A stretch of DNA of 64,000 bases from Semisulcospira habei (Eukaryota; Mollusca; Gastropoda; Semisulcospiridae), in NCBI GenBank assembly GCA_036245525.1, contig BTPG01000006.1, forward strand, positions 88,442,139 to 88,506,138. The letters run 5' to 3'. Made by a program: the position numbers and the translations under genes. Positions 1-10,970 of this stretch are shown piece by piece. The notes below the pieces were generated by a model that did no database searches, was not told where the DNA came from, and saw nothing but the letters and a program-made list of their open reading frames with translations. Position 1 is the stretch's first letter. Every line of letters starts with the position of its first letter.

Positions 1-1826
1 CGGGCTGGTGCTTACAGCCGAGAAGCTGCTTGTCCTCTCCAGGTGGTAGTGTACTGCAACGTCCTAAGAAGTCGGACGTGTGCGTAATTGTCTTACCGAG
101 CGGGCCTTGCCAGAGGCTGTTCATGTGCGCTCCCCCTGGCAGCGGCCTCCACGATCCACGCTCGCGCACTAGTCGTGACATCCAGTGTGGCTTCTCCCCC
201 AGGTCAGTCTGTTGTCGTGCGGAAAACCTGCGGTGTCCGGAAGGCGCCTAAACCGGTGCCGATCGCTTGCAACGCAAGCATGGTCAGCGGGGCATCCGGT
301 GCAGTGGCGAAAGACCCCTGGGGGCTGAACTAGCCACTGTCATCTGTGTGAATGGGTAGCACATCCCTGCAACAGATAACACACCCGAAGGCCTGCGGGC
401 GAGTCCTGTGGGACTAAGCCACGAAAGGTAGCCTTCGTAACAACAAAACACACAAGCACCAAAGCGGGGTAACAGACTGTCAAGCCTGCACGCCGGCAGT
501 GCAGCAAGAAGGTCGACTCACTGCCATCAAGCACTAAGGTGAGCAACCAACATATGTAGCAAAAGTCAAACATGTCATGACAGAAGCGAGGTACCAAACT
601 GCACGCCTACAAATAGCCATGCATGCAGTAAGCAAGTAGGCCCACTGCCGCCAAGCGCTAAGGCGAGGGAACAACATATGTACACAAAAGACGAATACGT
701 CATGACGGAAGCAAGGTACCAAACTGCACGTCTGCAATCTAGCAGTGCAGTAACGAGGTAGATTCACCACCGTCAAGCGCTATGGTGAGCAACAACATAT
801 GTACCAACCCCTGCCATAAAAGGAGTCAGGCCCCAAACATTACTAAGGGTGACCGCGTGTGGAAAAAACAACACCGGCCGCATGCTGTACAACTCAATAC
901 GCAATGACAACCAAGACAAGAAAACATCTGGGGCAGTAAATCACCACTTTATGTGGACATGTCACGCGGGGCTCGCCCCGCCAAGGAGCGTAAACCCCCA
1001 ACCTGCCCGCAGGAACATATATCCACTCTCTAAGGTACGTGAGCACTTGTCCACAGCGTATGCCTGCGTAAGTGAGTGTGCGCTTAAATTCATCACCCGC
1101 TAGCACAAACAGAAAAGGGGCCAGAACAGGCGCTGGTACCGAACAAACTACGCGATGACAAGGCGTGACCCAAGCCGTGCCACCCAGCTAATCAGGCCAT
1201 GGAGTAAAATAATTCTCCACACCCAAGGTACAAATGCGTAGGAAACTTCGCTACGAATCACCGAAGGTGAGTGGGCGCGCAATTACAGTGAGAAGAAGAC
1301 GAAAAACTTCGTACCTGCACAAACCAGTGCCCAGCCCGGGAACCGGCCGAGGGTCAACCCCGCTACCTTACCTCTCCGCCGAAGGGGAACGGGGGGAGAC
1401 GTCCAAACTCGCCTGGCACGACCGGCGAAGCTCACCGGACAGCTCACCAGAGGTCGAAGCGTAGGCGCTAAGCAGTGGGGACGAGAAAGCCACGCAGCAG
1501 CACAGGCAGGGCCGACGAACGATCCTATCTCCCGCTCTTCATTCCAACAGCCAGTCCGAAACCAGAGAACAGGTCGAAAAACCCAAGTCCGTAGGCTAGA
1601 GCAGAGCGCAAGACGACCGAATCGTGCGCCTAAGTAGACTAGACTGGGGGATTATGGGTACCCGGCTTCCGGGTGGTGGGTATAGGGAGACAACTCTTGG
1701 TCCCCTCGGGGTTCCCCGAGTGCCTCCCGGGTTGTGTTTTAACACAACTGGCTCTTAGGCTAGAATGAGTAAGTAGTAGACACTTCCCATTCAGTCATGT
1801 CATCGGTAATGTTTTTGAAGAAACAA
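1..1826 (-). mobile_element. DIRS-like element E, 5-prime part (cut by window edge)
   Basis: The last 190 bases on the right read, on the minus strand, as the terminal sequence shared by the other DIRS elements here: a TTTCTTCAAAAACATTACCGATG-like start, then a short stretch with CTAGCCTAAG and a TGTGT block. The left end lies outside the window. The interior is GC-rich and holds a tandem array (420-805) but no open frame that I can assign; all frames are short. It is probably the untranslated leader and the decayed start of gag. Assignment rests on the terminal match and position; confidence in the exact end is about ten bases. Confidence 0.7.
420..805. repeat. Tandem repeat, about 122 bp x 3, in leader of element E
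   Basis: The motif AACATATGTA recurs at about 549, 673 and 794, and the surrounding sequence (GAGGTACCAAACTGCACG, CCGTCAAGCGCTA-like stretches) recurs with it, giving intervals of 124 and 121 bases. The copies differ by roughly 15-20 percent. No clear coding potential. Confidence 0.75.
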
Positions 1827-1884
1827 ACAGTAGATCCTGTTTTGACTGATCACCTTTTTTTTTTGAGAGAAAAAAAAAAAAAGA

Positions 1885-1990
1885 GTTCACAGTAGACAGG
1901 TGCTCTTGAAGAGCAGAACGTGTCACCTGTCATTAACGACCATCATTTATGTGGATACAGCCACCTCAATGATGGTCTTTATTGACAGGC
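1885..1990. repeat. Palindromic element, family 4 (CACCTGTCA / GACCATCATT hairpin)
   Basis: Two inverted arms meet at the centre: GACCATCATTTATGTGG on the left and CCACCTCAATGATGGTC on the right, bordered by CACCTGTCATT and ATTGACAGGCG. Related copies are at 14,374, 18,544, 40,423 and 43,389. Confidence 0.7.
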
Positions 1991-2088
1991 GATCCAACAT
2001 AATGGTAGTCAGTCAAACAGGTTCTGCTGCAAAAACAAAACAAAAAGAGAACCACACTTCACATTAGCCAGCATGAACAATTTACTAT

Positions 2089-2320
2089 TTAACCCATTAT
2101 ATACCGAGGCTGATTTGCGTTTAATTTGCTTATTGTCCTGTGAAGGCTACACAGAGATAGATCAACCATACTAACAGATTAGGAGATAGATCAACCATTT
2201 TAGTTCAAGGGTGGTGCCAGAGTAGTTTGGCGCCTCAGGCGCCAAGCTATTCTGGCACCACCCTCGAGCTATCAGTCAAATTATTTTCAAGCAATAGCGT
2301 ATCAGGATGAAAATGGTTAA
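2089..2320. repeat. Palindromic TTAA element, family 2b
   Basis: Begins TTAACCCATTATATACCGAGG and ends GGATGAAAATGGTTAA. In the middle TTCAAGGGTGGTGCCAGAGT faces its complement across a GGCGCC core. Non-coding. Typical structure of a small non-autonomous DNA transposon with a TTAA-type boundary. Confidence 0.75.
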
Positions 2321-2571
2321 AGACTGTTTTCAAAGAGGACAACACAACAAAAAAGGACACAATTATATGTACACATTTTTTCCTTTAAAAAAAAAAGCCA
2401 GAAAATTTAGATAGTGCCAAGCTAATCTGGCACTAACCTTCAACTAACTGAACCTTGCACCGGTGGAAGATGCCTTACCCCTGCGCCACAGACTACAAAA
2501 GAGTGGAGCAACAACAGATTTCAAAGAACATGTACAAGCAAGTAATGTGTCCACGGTCAAGTAATGATACA

Positions 2572-2780
2572 CATTAACTCATTCAGCCTGACGGCCATCT
2601 TTTCCAAATTTTGGAGGCGTCATCTAATGACTATGCACCAGTTGCAGGAGATGGATCGACCATGATAATTCAAGGGCAGTGATAGATTAGCTTGGTGCCG
2701 ACAGGCGCAAACTAATCTGGCACTACCCTTGAATTATAATGGTCAATCCTTCTCCTGCTGTAGAGCTAAATGCTTTTTAG
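2572..2780. repeat. Palindromic TTAA element, family 2
   Basis: Arms CATGATAATTCAAGGGCAGT and its complement on the right flank a GGTGCC/GGCGC centre between 2,645 and 2,759. The outer halves (TTTGGAGGCGTCATCTAATG on the left, CTCCTGCTGTAGAGC on the right) match the other family 2 copies. It ends about 70 bases before the LARGE exon. Confidence 0.7.
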
Positions 2781-2850
2781 TACATCACCATCTCCAAGCT
2801 GACATTGCAGTATTAGTACTCATAATGTCATGCGAGTTGCATCTTTTTAG

Positions 2851-2985
2851 GTGTCTTCAGGATATTTTAACACAGTGCTAAAGCAGCACCCGTACCTGGT
2901 GTATCGACTGCCATGTCAGTGGAATGTTCAGCTGAGCGACAACATGCGCAGCGACCAGTGCTACAGTGAAGTCTCTGATCTCAAG
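2851..2985 (+). CDS. LARGE: LARGE xylosyl/glucuronyltransferase, single internal exon
   Basis: The exon reads [16 protein letters not shown] then [17 protein letters not shown] and SEVSDLK, close to the stretch of vertebrate LARGE1 in its first (xylosyltransferase) domain. LARGE is a Golgi type II membrane enzyme that extends matriglycan on alpha-dystroglycan by adding xylose and glucuronic acid in turn. The donor GTACGT follows the final Lys codon in phase 0. Upstream, AG occurs at 2,849-2,850 and 2,859-2,860; only the first keeps the frame, giving VSSGYFN where I expect an Asp-Ile-Phe-Asn stretch. That suggests either a diverged exon start or one lost base. I could not find neighbouring exons: the left side is DIRS element E and I see none clearly to the right. 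Confidence 0.75.
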
Positions 2986-3358
2986 GTACGTACATTAAGG
3001 AACGTTATTTATTGGTGTTTAACCCCTTCCCTGCCACTGTACTTACACTGTACTGGTCGACCCATCTCCTGCTGTAGTGCGTCAGGGCTGAATGGGTTAA
3101 CAGATTCAACACAAGAGTGCTTCACAAAATTGGGGGGAGAAAAAAGTAAGCAACATACAGGTTCAACGTAAAACGATGGCGAAAACCTTTCACTAGGCAA
3201 AATGCAAAAGGAACCTTTACAACAACATGACTGTCAAGAAATTATGACGGTCATCTAAAAAACGTTCTTTGGAAATTAGAAGTATAGCTCAAATCTTGAT
3301 GCAAACAGTGGACTAAAAGCCTGGACAAACATGCGCGATCACGTGTTTGTCCGTGCTT
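2986..3358. other. Non-coding, LARGE intron start
   Basis: No exon seen. At 3,020-3,102 there is half of a TTAA palindrome (ends GGGCTGAATGGGTTAA) without its partner arm. The remainder is ordinary AT-rich sequence. Confidence 0.5.
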
Positions 3359-3582
3359 TTAACCCATATCATACTGAGGCTAAAAGCTTCAAATTTGTAC
3401 ACTGCCATATGCAAGCTACATTATAGTACTTACAGATAAGGATATAGACCCAATGGCTTTAGTTCAAGGGTGGTGCCAGAATAGCTTGGCGCCTAGAGGC
3501 GCCAAGCTATTCTGGCACTACCCTGAACTATTTTAGTCAAACTTATTTTAGACACTTGTGTATTCCGAATGATAAGGGTTAA
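3359..3582. repeat. Palindromic TTAA element, family 2b
   Basis: TTAACCCATATCATACTGAGG at the left, GAATGATAAGGGTTAA at the right, and a strong central palindrome GTGCCAGAATAGCTTGGCGCC / GGCGCCAAGCTATTCTGGCAC. Best-preserved member of its family together with 24,278-24,504. Confidence 0.8.
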
Positions 3583-3862
3583 TCCACTGTTTGCGTCAAA
3601 AGACAATTTTTTTAAACCTACTTTCTATTGCATCCAAGCAAAATATCTTCAAAAGCGCTGTGTCTAGTTAAAAAAACAACCAACCAACATGCACACACAC
3701 AAAGTAGTGCGCAAACACTTTAATAATGTACAAATATCAACAAATTCGTTGTTGCACCTTTGTGTGCTGGTCTGTGATTTTGGACCTTATGGCCAGAAGA
3801 CGTAAATGTGACCCATCTGGAGGAAGCACAGATTCTCTGCAGCCCCTTTAGTATGAAATATG

Positions 3863-4290
3863 TATACCGATGAGCAAACAAAATGTGACATCACTGGAAT
3901 CATCACAGGCACTTCAGTGTTTCCAATGATTCCAATGATGTCGCATTTCTTTTAATGATCAGCGTACAGTGTTTCCACTGTTTTGTAATGTCAGCCAGAG
4001 CCAGTGATGTCCCACTTCTTTTGCACAATCTTCAGACTCACTTCAGACTTCAGTGTTTCTGATAATTCCACATTTCTTTTAATCCTCAGTATACAGTCTT
4101 TCCGCTGATTTCTTGTCAACCAGTGCCAGTGATGTCCCATTTCTTTTGCACATTCGTATACATTCTTCAGACTTCACTTCGCACTGTAGTGTTTCCGATA
4201 ATTCCAGTAATGTTGCATTTCTTTTGCTCATCAATATATGGTGTTTCTGAAGATTCAAGTGATGTAGAATTTCTTTTGCTTGTTAGCAAA
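3863..4290. repeat. Degenerate tandem array derived from a TGAGCAAA...TTTGCTCATCA palindrome (family 6)
   Basis: About four imperfect units of 100-140 bases carrying GATGTCGCATTTCTTTTG, CAGTGTTTCC and a (T)GCTCATCAGTATA-like end. The first part (3,863-3,960) is an inverted repeat whose arms are GACATCACTGGAATCATC and GATTCCAATGATGTCG. Single units are at 17,780 and 25,240. The unit looks like a small terminal-inverted-repeat transposon that multiplied locally. Confidence 0.65.
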
Positions 4291-4299
4291 TATTATATA

Positions 4300-5013
4300 T
4301 ATTGTTTGTGCCAACTAACACAGTGGGCACAGCTTGTCTGGAGCACAGCATTTGTGGAAAGCGTGACCTAAAAAGAGAAAGGTATTCACTGAAAATACAA
4401 CGCAAAGTACCAGAAACTGAAAATAATAAAACTAAATGAATTTCTAAATAGTCTATAATCAATAAAACCCAAACCAGCAAAAATAAAAAGTTGAAAAAAG
4501 AAGTAAGATAATTAAAACCAGATTAGAAGTAAAATGACTGAAAATTAAGAGCCCAGAAATACACCTACATATGTGTAGTACTTAGAATGTCTAAATCACA
4601 GAGATAGTTATATACAAATTCATGCACATATGCATGGACACCTATTAATATTAAATCCAATTTTATCTGGAAAAAAATCTACTATGGTGTTGCATGTTTT
4701 TTTTGTCATTATATACAAAAATATACACGTGAAAAAGTGAAGAATGACTGACCACATTTAAAAACGTAGGCCCCAGGCTCAATATGGGAGACCGTCTCAG
4801 AGACCGACACCGTGCAAACAGCACACACACTGCAAACAGAAAATATAATTCATTTTTGTCATCGTCTTCTTTTCTTGATGAAATGACACAGGCCAGCTTT
4901 AGCATTACATACAAAAGACATAAGACATAACACGTACTGAAAGTCCTCCGAGGCCAGATCGGATACACAGCCCCATCAGATATACAGCCTGATCAGATAC
5001 ACAGGAAGTAAAA
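4300..5013. other. AT-rich non-coding stretch
   Basis: No reading frame with coding character, no hairpin comparable with the listed families. It ends with GATCAGATACACAGG-type short direct repeats (4,954-5,005) just before DIRS element A. Confidence 0.5.
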
Positions 5014-5280
5014 ATGAATTTTTCTCTAAAATGTATTTTTTCGAAAAGTACTTACCGATGCCATTACTACAATGGAACAACCTATAGCTAGCGTAATTTT
5101 AGCCCAAAAACTTACGATGTGTACCTTTAGGGCCAGGGGAGGCCACCAGGGGTGCCGTGACCTGGTACCCGGGTAGCCTCCCTTCCCACCCCATATGGGT
5201 AACTGCCCGAGCAGCCAAGCCAAACCAGTTCTTTCGTTTAGCTGGCGAGCGGCAAGCGGGGCAGGTGGGAGGGCCATCCG

Positions 5281-5356
5281 CGTAATGGCATCGGTAAGTA
5301 TTTTTCGAAAAAATACATTTTAGAGAAAAATTCATTTGTTCCCTCAAAAACACTTG
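5281..5356. repeat. Internal complementary region of DIRS element A
   Basis: CATTTTAGAGAAAAATTCAT is the exact complement of the left terminus at 5,014-5,033; it runs straight into TTGTT(T)CCTCAAAAACA, the complement of the right terminus at about 11,180-11,202. In known DIRS elements this region templates completion of the termini through a circular intermediate. Confidence 0.8.
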
Positions 5357-5457
5357 AAGAAGAAGAGGAGGGTGCTGCGTAACCCAGTCATTGACTGAGC
5401 CAGCAAGCCCCGTCCTCCCCGGTGCAATCTCCCGGTAATTTTAGCTAAAGGATTACC

Positions 5458-6700
5458 AACAGCACCGAAGGTGCCAGGAGGGAGTGTTGCGCCGCTGCGA
5501 TGTCCCCCACCAGGGCCAGGTTGTCTCGCTGGCCAACTAGGTTACGGAGGTAGAACCGGGTGAAGGTCGACTCGGTCCGCCAGCCTACGGCAGCCAGACT
5601 GTCTCAGACAGCGCAGTTGCGGTCGAATGCGACGCTAGCAGCCAAGGCTCTGACCTCGTGGGCCCGGAAGTGTAGTCGCTAGGCAGCGTCGGGGCAGAGG
5701 TCCTGGTAGGCGGAACGTATCATCCATCTTAGCCAGGAAGAGATCGTCTGGGCTGAGATGTCTTGTCTACCTGGGGACAGAGGGAGAAAGAGGCGGGTGC
5801 GTCCCTGGCGGAGCGGCTTGGTTCGGCGTAGGTACACGCGTAAGGCTCTCACCGGGTCCTGTTGTCTGACTTCCTTGTTGGGGTCGATCGGCTTCAGCGA
5901 TCGTACAGTGATCACCTGGGGGGCTGCCAACGGGGACTGGTTCTTGGCCAAGCAGGCCGGGTCCGTTAGTAGCTGCACGGAACCATCCGACCTGCACTGC
6001 AGGCAGGCGGGCGCGCGGGCAGCTCACTCACTCTGGAGGCTGTGGCTACGGCGAGCAGAAGCAAGTCTTTGCGTAGCGTCGTCCAGGCTTGCTAGGGGAA
6101 GCGGCTCGAAACGCTAGAGCTCAGCCAGGTGAGTACCCAGGGTAAGTCCCAGCGTGGGATCAGGGAGCGGAGGGCAGGTCGCTGTATGCCGAAGGGGCCA
6201 TAAGGTCAGCGAGGTCCTTACACTAGCCGGGGTCCGCTCGGCCCAGGTGCCGGAAAGCGTCGGCGATCATAGCGAGGTAGCCCCTGATGGTGATCGGTGC
6301 CAAGTGCTGTTCGGCGAAGAGCCAGAAGAAGAACTCGGCCAGTTGTGGGGAAGTCAGATTGGTAGGGGAGAGGCGACGGAGGTCGCACCAGGCTCCCAGT
6401 ACTCTCCACTCTCCCTCGTAGACACGCAGGGTCGAGGGTCCCCGGCCTGAAGCGATAGCTGCCACTGCCTCACTCGAGAAAACTCTAGCGGCGAGGGCTT
6501 GCCGCCCAATCTCCAAGCGTGTAGCAGGAGTCTCTCAGAGCACGGATGGTAGAGCGCCTGGCGCGGTAGCTTGAGCATCGTGCGAGGAGTGGGAAGCCAC
6601 AGTGAAGGGCCCGTGGCAAGGTTCAGGTCGGTGGAGCAGGATCTGGTCCAGCAGAGCGGCGCCACCAGCAACAGGATCGTGTTGCATCCCTTGCGCTAGA
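5458..6700 (-). pseudogene. DIRS tyrosine recombinase, broken (element A)
   Basis: The N-terminal core-binding part is open at 6,223-6,516 (TLRVYEGEWRVL, APITIRGYLAMIAD). The middle is at 5,679-5,978 (QDPVRALRVYLRRTKPLRQG). The C-terminal part holds the His-x-x-Arg box in HEVRALAASVAF and the Tyr motif RFYLRNL. A TGA replaces an expected Arg codon between these boxes (about 5,607), consistent with decay of a CGA codon, and the segments lie in different frames. The enzyme would join and cut DNA through a covalent Tyr link to integrate the circular copy. Confidence 0.8.
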
Positions 6701-6774
6701 GGAGCACCCTGGGGACAAGGACTGAGGGAGGGTAAGCGGAAGCGCAGGGGCCGTCCCAGGGAAGGGGGAGCGCA

Positions 6775-8250
6775 TCAAACGCCCAGGCTAGGGGGTCCGA
6801 GACAGGCGAGATGAGGGGGAGCTGGCGGTACCACCCTATCGCGAAGAACGAGAAGGGGGGTCTCCCACGTGGCGCAGATCATCCGGAAGAAGTCCGGGCG
6901 AAGCGCCCACTCAGTGTGGAGAAGCTGACCGCGCCGGGAGAGGGAGTCCGCGAGGACATACAGGTGGCCGGGGAAGTATCTCGCTCGGAGAGTGACGCAG
7001 CGACCCTCACACCCACGGAGGCGCTGGTAAGAAGAAAGCAGAGGAAGGGGAGCGGGTCCCGTCCTGCTTCTGTATGTAGGACACGACAGCGGAGTCGTCG
7101 GAAGGACGATCAGGTGCTGATGTCCGAGAGTCGGTTCCCAAGTGAGGAGAGCTTGCCGTATCGCCTGTAACTCCAACCAGTTGAAATGCTTGACCGCAAG
7201 GACCAGTGGCCAGCTGCCGGAAGCCGTGGCACGTCGGCAGCAGGTGTGCACCCCAGCCGGAACGGCTGGCGTCGACACAAGGGACAACTGGTGGGGGGGA
7301 GGAGAAGGAGAGGGACTCCAGACGCAGGCCAGGCAGGGTCTGCCCAGCGGGGAGGAGTGGAACGAGCAAGGGAGGAACCAGAACGGGAGCCTCTAAGTTT
7401 CCGGTCGAGGGCGCCAGGAAGGAGTAGATGAAGTTGAAGCGGGCGCGAGTAGAGCCGACCAAGGGAAGGAGATCCGCACCCGCACTCCTCAGGCCTAAAA
7501 GCTGTAACCAGACTCTGGCAGGGACCGTCTCCTCCTGTGCATCAAGACGAGCCACATTCGCCAACCTCTGGATCCTCGGGTTCGGGAGTCACACCAGATG
7601 AGGTAGGTAAGGAACTCCAAACCAGGTGCGTGACGTGTCAGGACGGGGCGAGATCCGACTGCCGAAGTTGACTATGAAGCCGCGGCTGTCGAGGAGGCCA
7701 GCAAGGCGTCTCTTTGCTGCTCCCGGGAGGGTGCCGACCGGTGGTGCCGGAGCAGATCATCGACGTAGCTCAAGGAGGGGCTCAACGAAGCCCGCCTGAC
7801 CATGGCGAAGACGCCGTCCAAGAGACGGGCGAACACCCAGGGCTGGGTAGCGGGCGAGGGGAAAGGCGCGGAATCGGAAACGACGCCGTCGAAGCGAAGC
7901 GCAGAAAGCGTCTGGTACCGGATGCACGGGGACGTGAACGTAGGTGTCCGCCAGATCCAGGCTGACAGCGAAGTCCATGGGATGAACCGTGGCGTGAAGG
8001 GCTCTGGCGGTCCCCAAGGGAAGGAAGGCTCTGCGAAGAACTTGTGCCGCGCTGAAGGTCGATGAACGGACGCCACCTGTGGCCGGCCAAGGCCAGGCGG
8101 GGGGAGGAGGCGGGGTAGGGGGGCGGGCGGGCGCAGGGGACGTGCGGGGAAAGGCGGCGATGCCAGGAGGGCGGGTGCTGGGTGGGTCCGGCAGTCCGCA
8201 GGGGGCGACCCAGGGGCTCGCGGGCGGCCGGAAGCGGGAGGAGACGATGC
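6775..8250 (-). pseudogene. DIRS reverse transcriptase and RNase H, broken (element A)
   Basis: Reverse transcriptase motif A is visible as SLDLADTYVHVPV (about 7,900-7,990) and the YxDD box as LSYVDDLLRH (about 7,740-7,790) in a second frame. RNase H follows: VDASRSGWGAHL (about 7,250-7,290) in one frame, NWLELQAIRQALLTWE in another, then SLSRRGQLLHTEW. The parts alternate between at least two frames, so several small indels separate them. Function in the intact element: copying element RNA into DNA. Confidence 0.75.
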
Positions 8251-8299
8251 GGGCAGGACAAGGTTCCTCATCGCGTCTTTCACCGACTGCCAGGTCTTG

Positions 8300-10037
8300 G
8301 ACCGAAGAGGAGGGATCGCCGAGCGGAGCCTGTCGCAGCTGTCTCCGTAGGCCCTGTGGGAGGTAGGCGCAGACAGCGAGCACAGCATTCCGGCGAGCAG
8401 ACCGCAGAGCGCGGCAGCGGCGAAGCGAGGACATGCGTTGACACGCCGCTCGGTGTTGTGGATGAGGATCGCCGTCCGTTCCAGGCCGGGGGGGATGCAA
8501 CGGCGGGAGGCACGAAGTCCACCAGCTGCTGCTGAGCGGCAGGATCCACTGCGGGGAGGGCAGAAGCAAGGCATGTGAGTGTCCGGCATACCAGCTGTGC
8601 TGAAAGGCGATGTCCAAATCCGCTGGCCAGCGAACGACGGTGAAGAAGAGAACCGCGTTGGAGCCTGAACCCTGCTGCAGGAGCGGAGAAGGCGACACGA
8701 ACCCGTGAAACCTTGGGGCGTGGCAGGGACGAAACCTCTAGGAGGGAGAACAGCATCCAAGCGGGCGACGGGGACAGGCGTCCGGGCTTGGGGAAGACAC
8801 GAGACAGCAGAAGCATGGTCCGTCGAGCGAGGGAAGGGCCTCCGCCCTGGTCGTCCTGGACGTAGGGTCAAGGGCGAGAAGAGCGCGTGCGGAGGTCGAA
8901 CGGTAGAAGGGAGCCGAGGCGGAATCCTCCAGAGCGATGCTGAGGGCTTCTATCCACATCGACGGGCGGCGCAGGAGGCCGACGCACCAGGAGCTGGAGA
9001 GGCGGGTGCCGCCGCCAGACGGAGTGAGACCAGGGCGAGCGGCTGAGAAGGCGCGGGCGGCAAGACCGACAAGTGGAGCGTCCGCGCAGAGGGCGGTGAG
9101 CACGTGGTCGACGGCGTGAAGGGGAGGGGAGCGGGGAAGGCAGGGAAAGGGTGCCGGGGAAGGAGAGGGGGGAAGACAAGGCCGGGAATGACGAGCAGCA
9201 TGGACGACCCAGGAGGACACCGACCGGGAAGGGCGTAGACTGGAAGCGGAAACCAGTGATGCCCGAGGGGAAGACCGACGAGGAGGGCAAGACGTCCGCG
9301 AAGCGGAAGCGGCGAGCGAAGCCGGGCGCGAAGAGAGAACGAAGAGTGCTTGCGGCGGGAGGCGAGGACCGAAGACGCAGGGCTGCGGGTCCGGTGTAGG
9401 ACGCCGAAGTCTGAGGGGGCGTACGCGGGCGAGGAGCTGAGTCCAGGCGGTCGCGAACCCGGGGCCGCATGTCGAGGGTCGTACGCAGAAGCCGAGGGTC
9501 CGGCGTCGGGAAGAAGCAGCGTCCAGTTCTGTCGGTGGTCTTGTGAGGCTTGGGTTCAGCAAGGCGGGGCGAGCTAGCTCGCTGCGGACCTGGCTCGAGC
9601 GAGCTGGTGCGCAAGGGGGGAGAAAGGCGTCCCCCAACGTAGAGAGTTGGGGTTTGTTTTCCGCAGAGTGGGGCGAGCGGACTCGCTGCGGACCTGACTC
9701 GAGAGAGTGGGTGCGCAAGGGGGGAGCCTTTGTATGCCGTCCCCCAATGGCAGCGTAGGTGCGATTCTGCTGGATCCGGGGTCGAAGCATGCTTGTGGCT
9801 GCGGGCGGGCGGCGATTCTGTCACGCCAAAAGGCTCCGCAGCTGGGTCTTCCCAATGGCCCTCTACCCAGAGAGCGCAGACATCACAGGTGTGGGCCGAA
9901 GCACAACCAGCGCAGGGGAGGCAGACCGCATGCTTGTCACTCGGCCACTGGAAGTCGCCACATCGTGTGCAGGTGCGGACTTGACCACTGCAACATAGAG
10001 TAAAACAACGAAGCGACTGGTCATAGCAGAAGGCCAC
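8300..10037 (-). pseudogene. DIRS gag-like region (element A)
   Basis: The start carries a cysteine cluster, VRTCTRCGDFQWPSDKH followed by CLPCAGCASAHTCDVC, which looks metal binding and recurs in elements B1 (35,390-35,450) and C (51,370-51,430). A 389-codon open frame (8,868-10,037) contains it, and a 350-codon frame (8,738-9,790) overlaps in another phase; the region is GC-rich with few stops, so length alone proves little. Downstream the frame is lost. Likely an RNA-binding capsid-like protein by position. Confidence 0.6.
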
Positions 10038-10529
10038 GTTTCTTTAGACGAAAACCGCGCACCACTCCTCACCTGTCCCCACTATCCTGTGCCAAGTAAT
10101 ATCGCTTTCTTAATAACAAGCAACGATATAGCAAAAGACGCCGGCACACGCCGTCAGAGGCGCGGCGCTGGCAAAACATCGAGACCTTACCTGGACATCT
10201 CGCAAGGGGGAGGGGAAGGTAGCACCTGTAGCTGAAGAAGAAGACGAAGAAGCGCCCACGCGGCAGAGGCCCAGAAGCATCCAGGTAGAGGAAGGCTGGG
10301 TCCTCGACGAAGGTCCCGGCCGTAAAACCGGCAAACTTGACCGGAGAGACCGAAGCAGGAGCACACCGGACGTCAGGTCGAAGCTCCAAGAGGCACCACA
10401 CAAGCCGAAAAAGTCTCAACGCTGGAACCGGTGCAGGACACGAGGGGCGAAGGCCGGCCCCACGGCCCGGGGACCTATCTTCCGGCAAACGAGGCACAGA
10501 AGCACCAGGGACACTCACTTCCTAAAAGT

Positions 10530-10970
10530 CACAGAAGGCGAAGCGCAGGCCGGGAACGAAGTCACGCTATCAAAAGGTCCAAGGGCTCCATGAACCATAC
10601 ACAGCCGTAGGTAGCACAGTAGAGGTCTAAGAACGACCCTACGCTACAACAAGGGCAGAAAAGTTCCAAGGCAATGCGAAGCACAGGCCGGGAACGAATT
10701 CCACTGTCGAAAGTCCAAGTACTTCTTGAACCAAAACAGCCGTAGGTAAACACAAGGGCAGAAAAGTTCCAAGGCAAGGCGAAGCACAGGCCGGGAACGA
10801 AGTCCACTGTCAAAAGTCCAAGTACTTCTTGAACCATACACAGCCGTAGGAACTCACAAGGGCAGGGAAAGTTCCAAGGCAAGGCAAAAGCACAGGCCGG
10901 GAACGAAGACCACTGCCGAAAACATTCAAGTACAGCCTGAACCATACACAGCCGTCACAGCAGAGGGCTA
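10530..10970. repeat. Tandem repeat, 103-138 bp x 4, in leader of element A
   Basis: GCCGGGAACGAA recurs at about 10,549, 10,687, 10,790 and 10,896, each followed by a CACTGTC(A/G)AAAGTCCAAGTA-like stretch and CATACACAGCCGTAG. It lies between the gag start and the 5-prime terminus of the element. Confidence 0.8.

Noticed and set aside
3009..3200. Open frames just right of the LARGE exon as the next exon
   Set aside because: No match to the expected LARGE continuation, and the stretch contains half of a TTAA palindrome.
5679..6117. Plus-strand frames opposite the DIRS recombinase genes
   Set aside because: They mirror real coding sequence on the other strand and carry no recognisable domain.
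8738..9790. 350-codon frame overlapping the 389-codon frame in element A as a separate gene
   Set aside because: The region is GC-rich and stop-poor in several frames; only the frame with the cysteine motif has a recurring feature in other copies.
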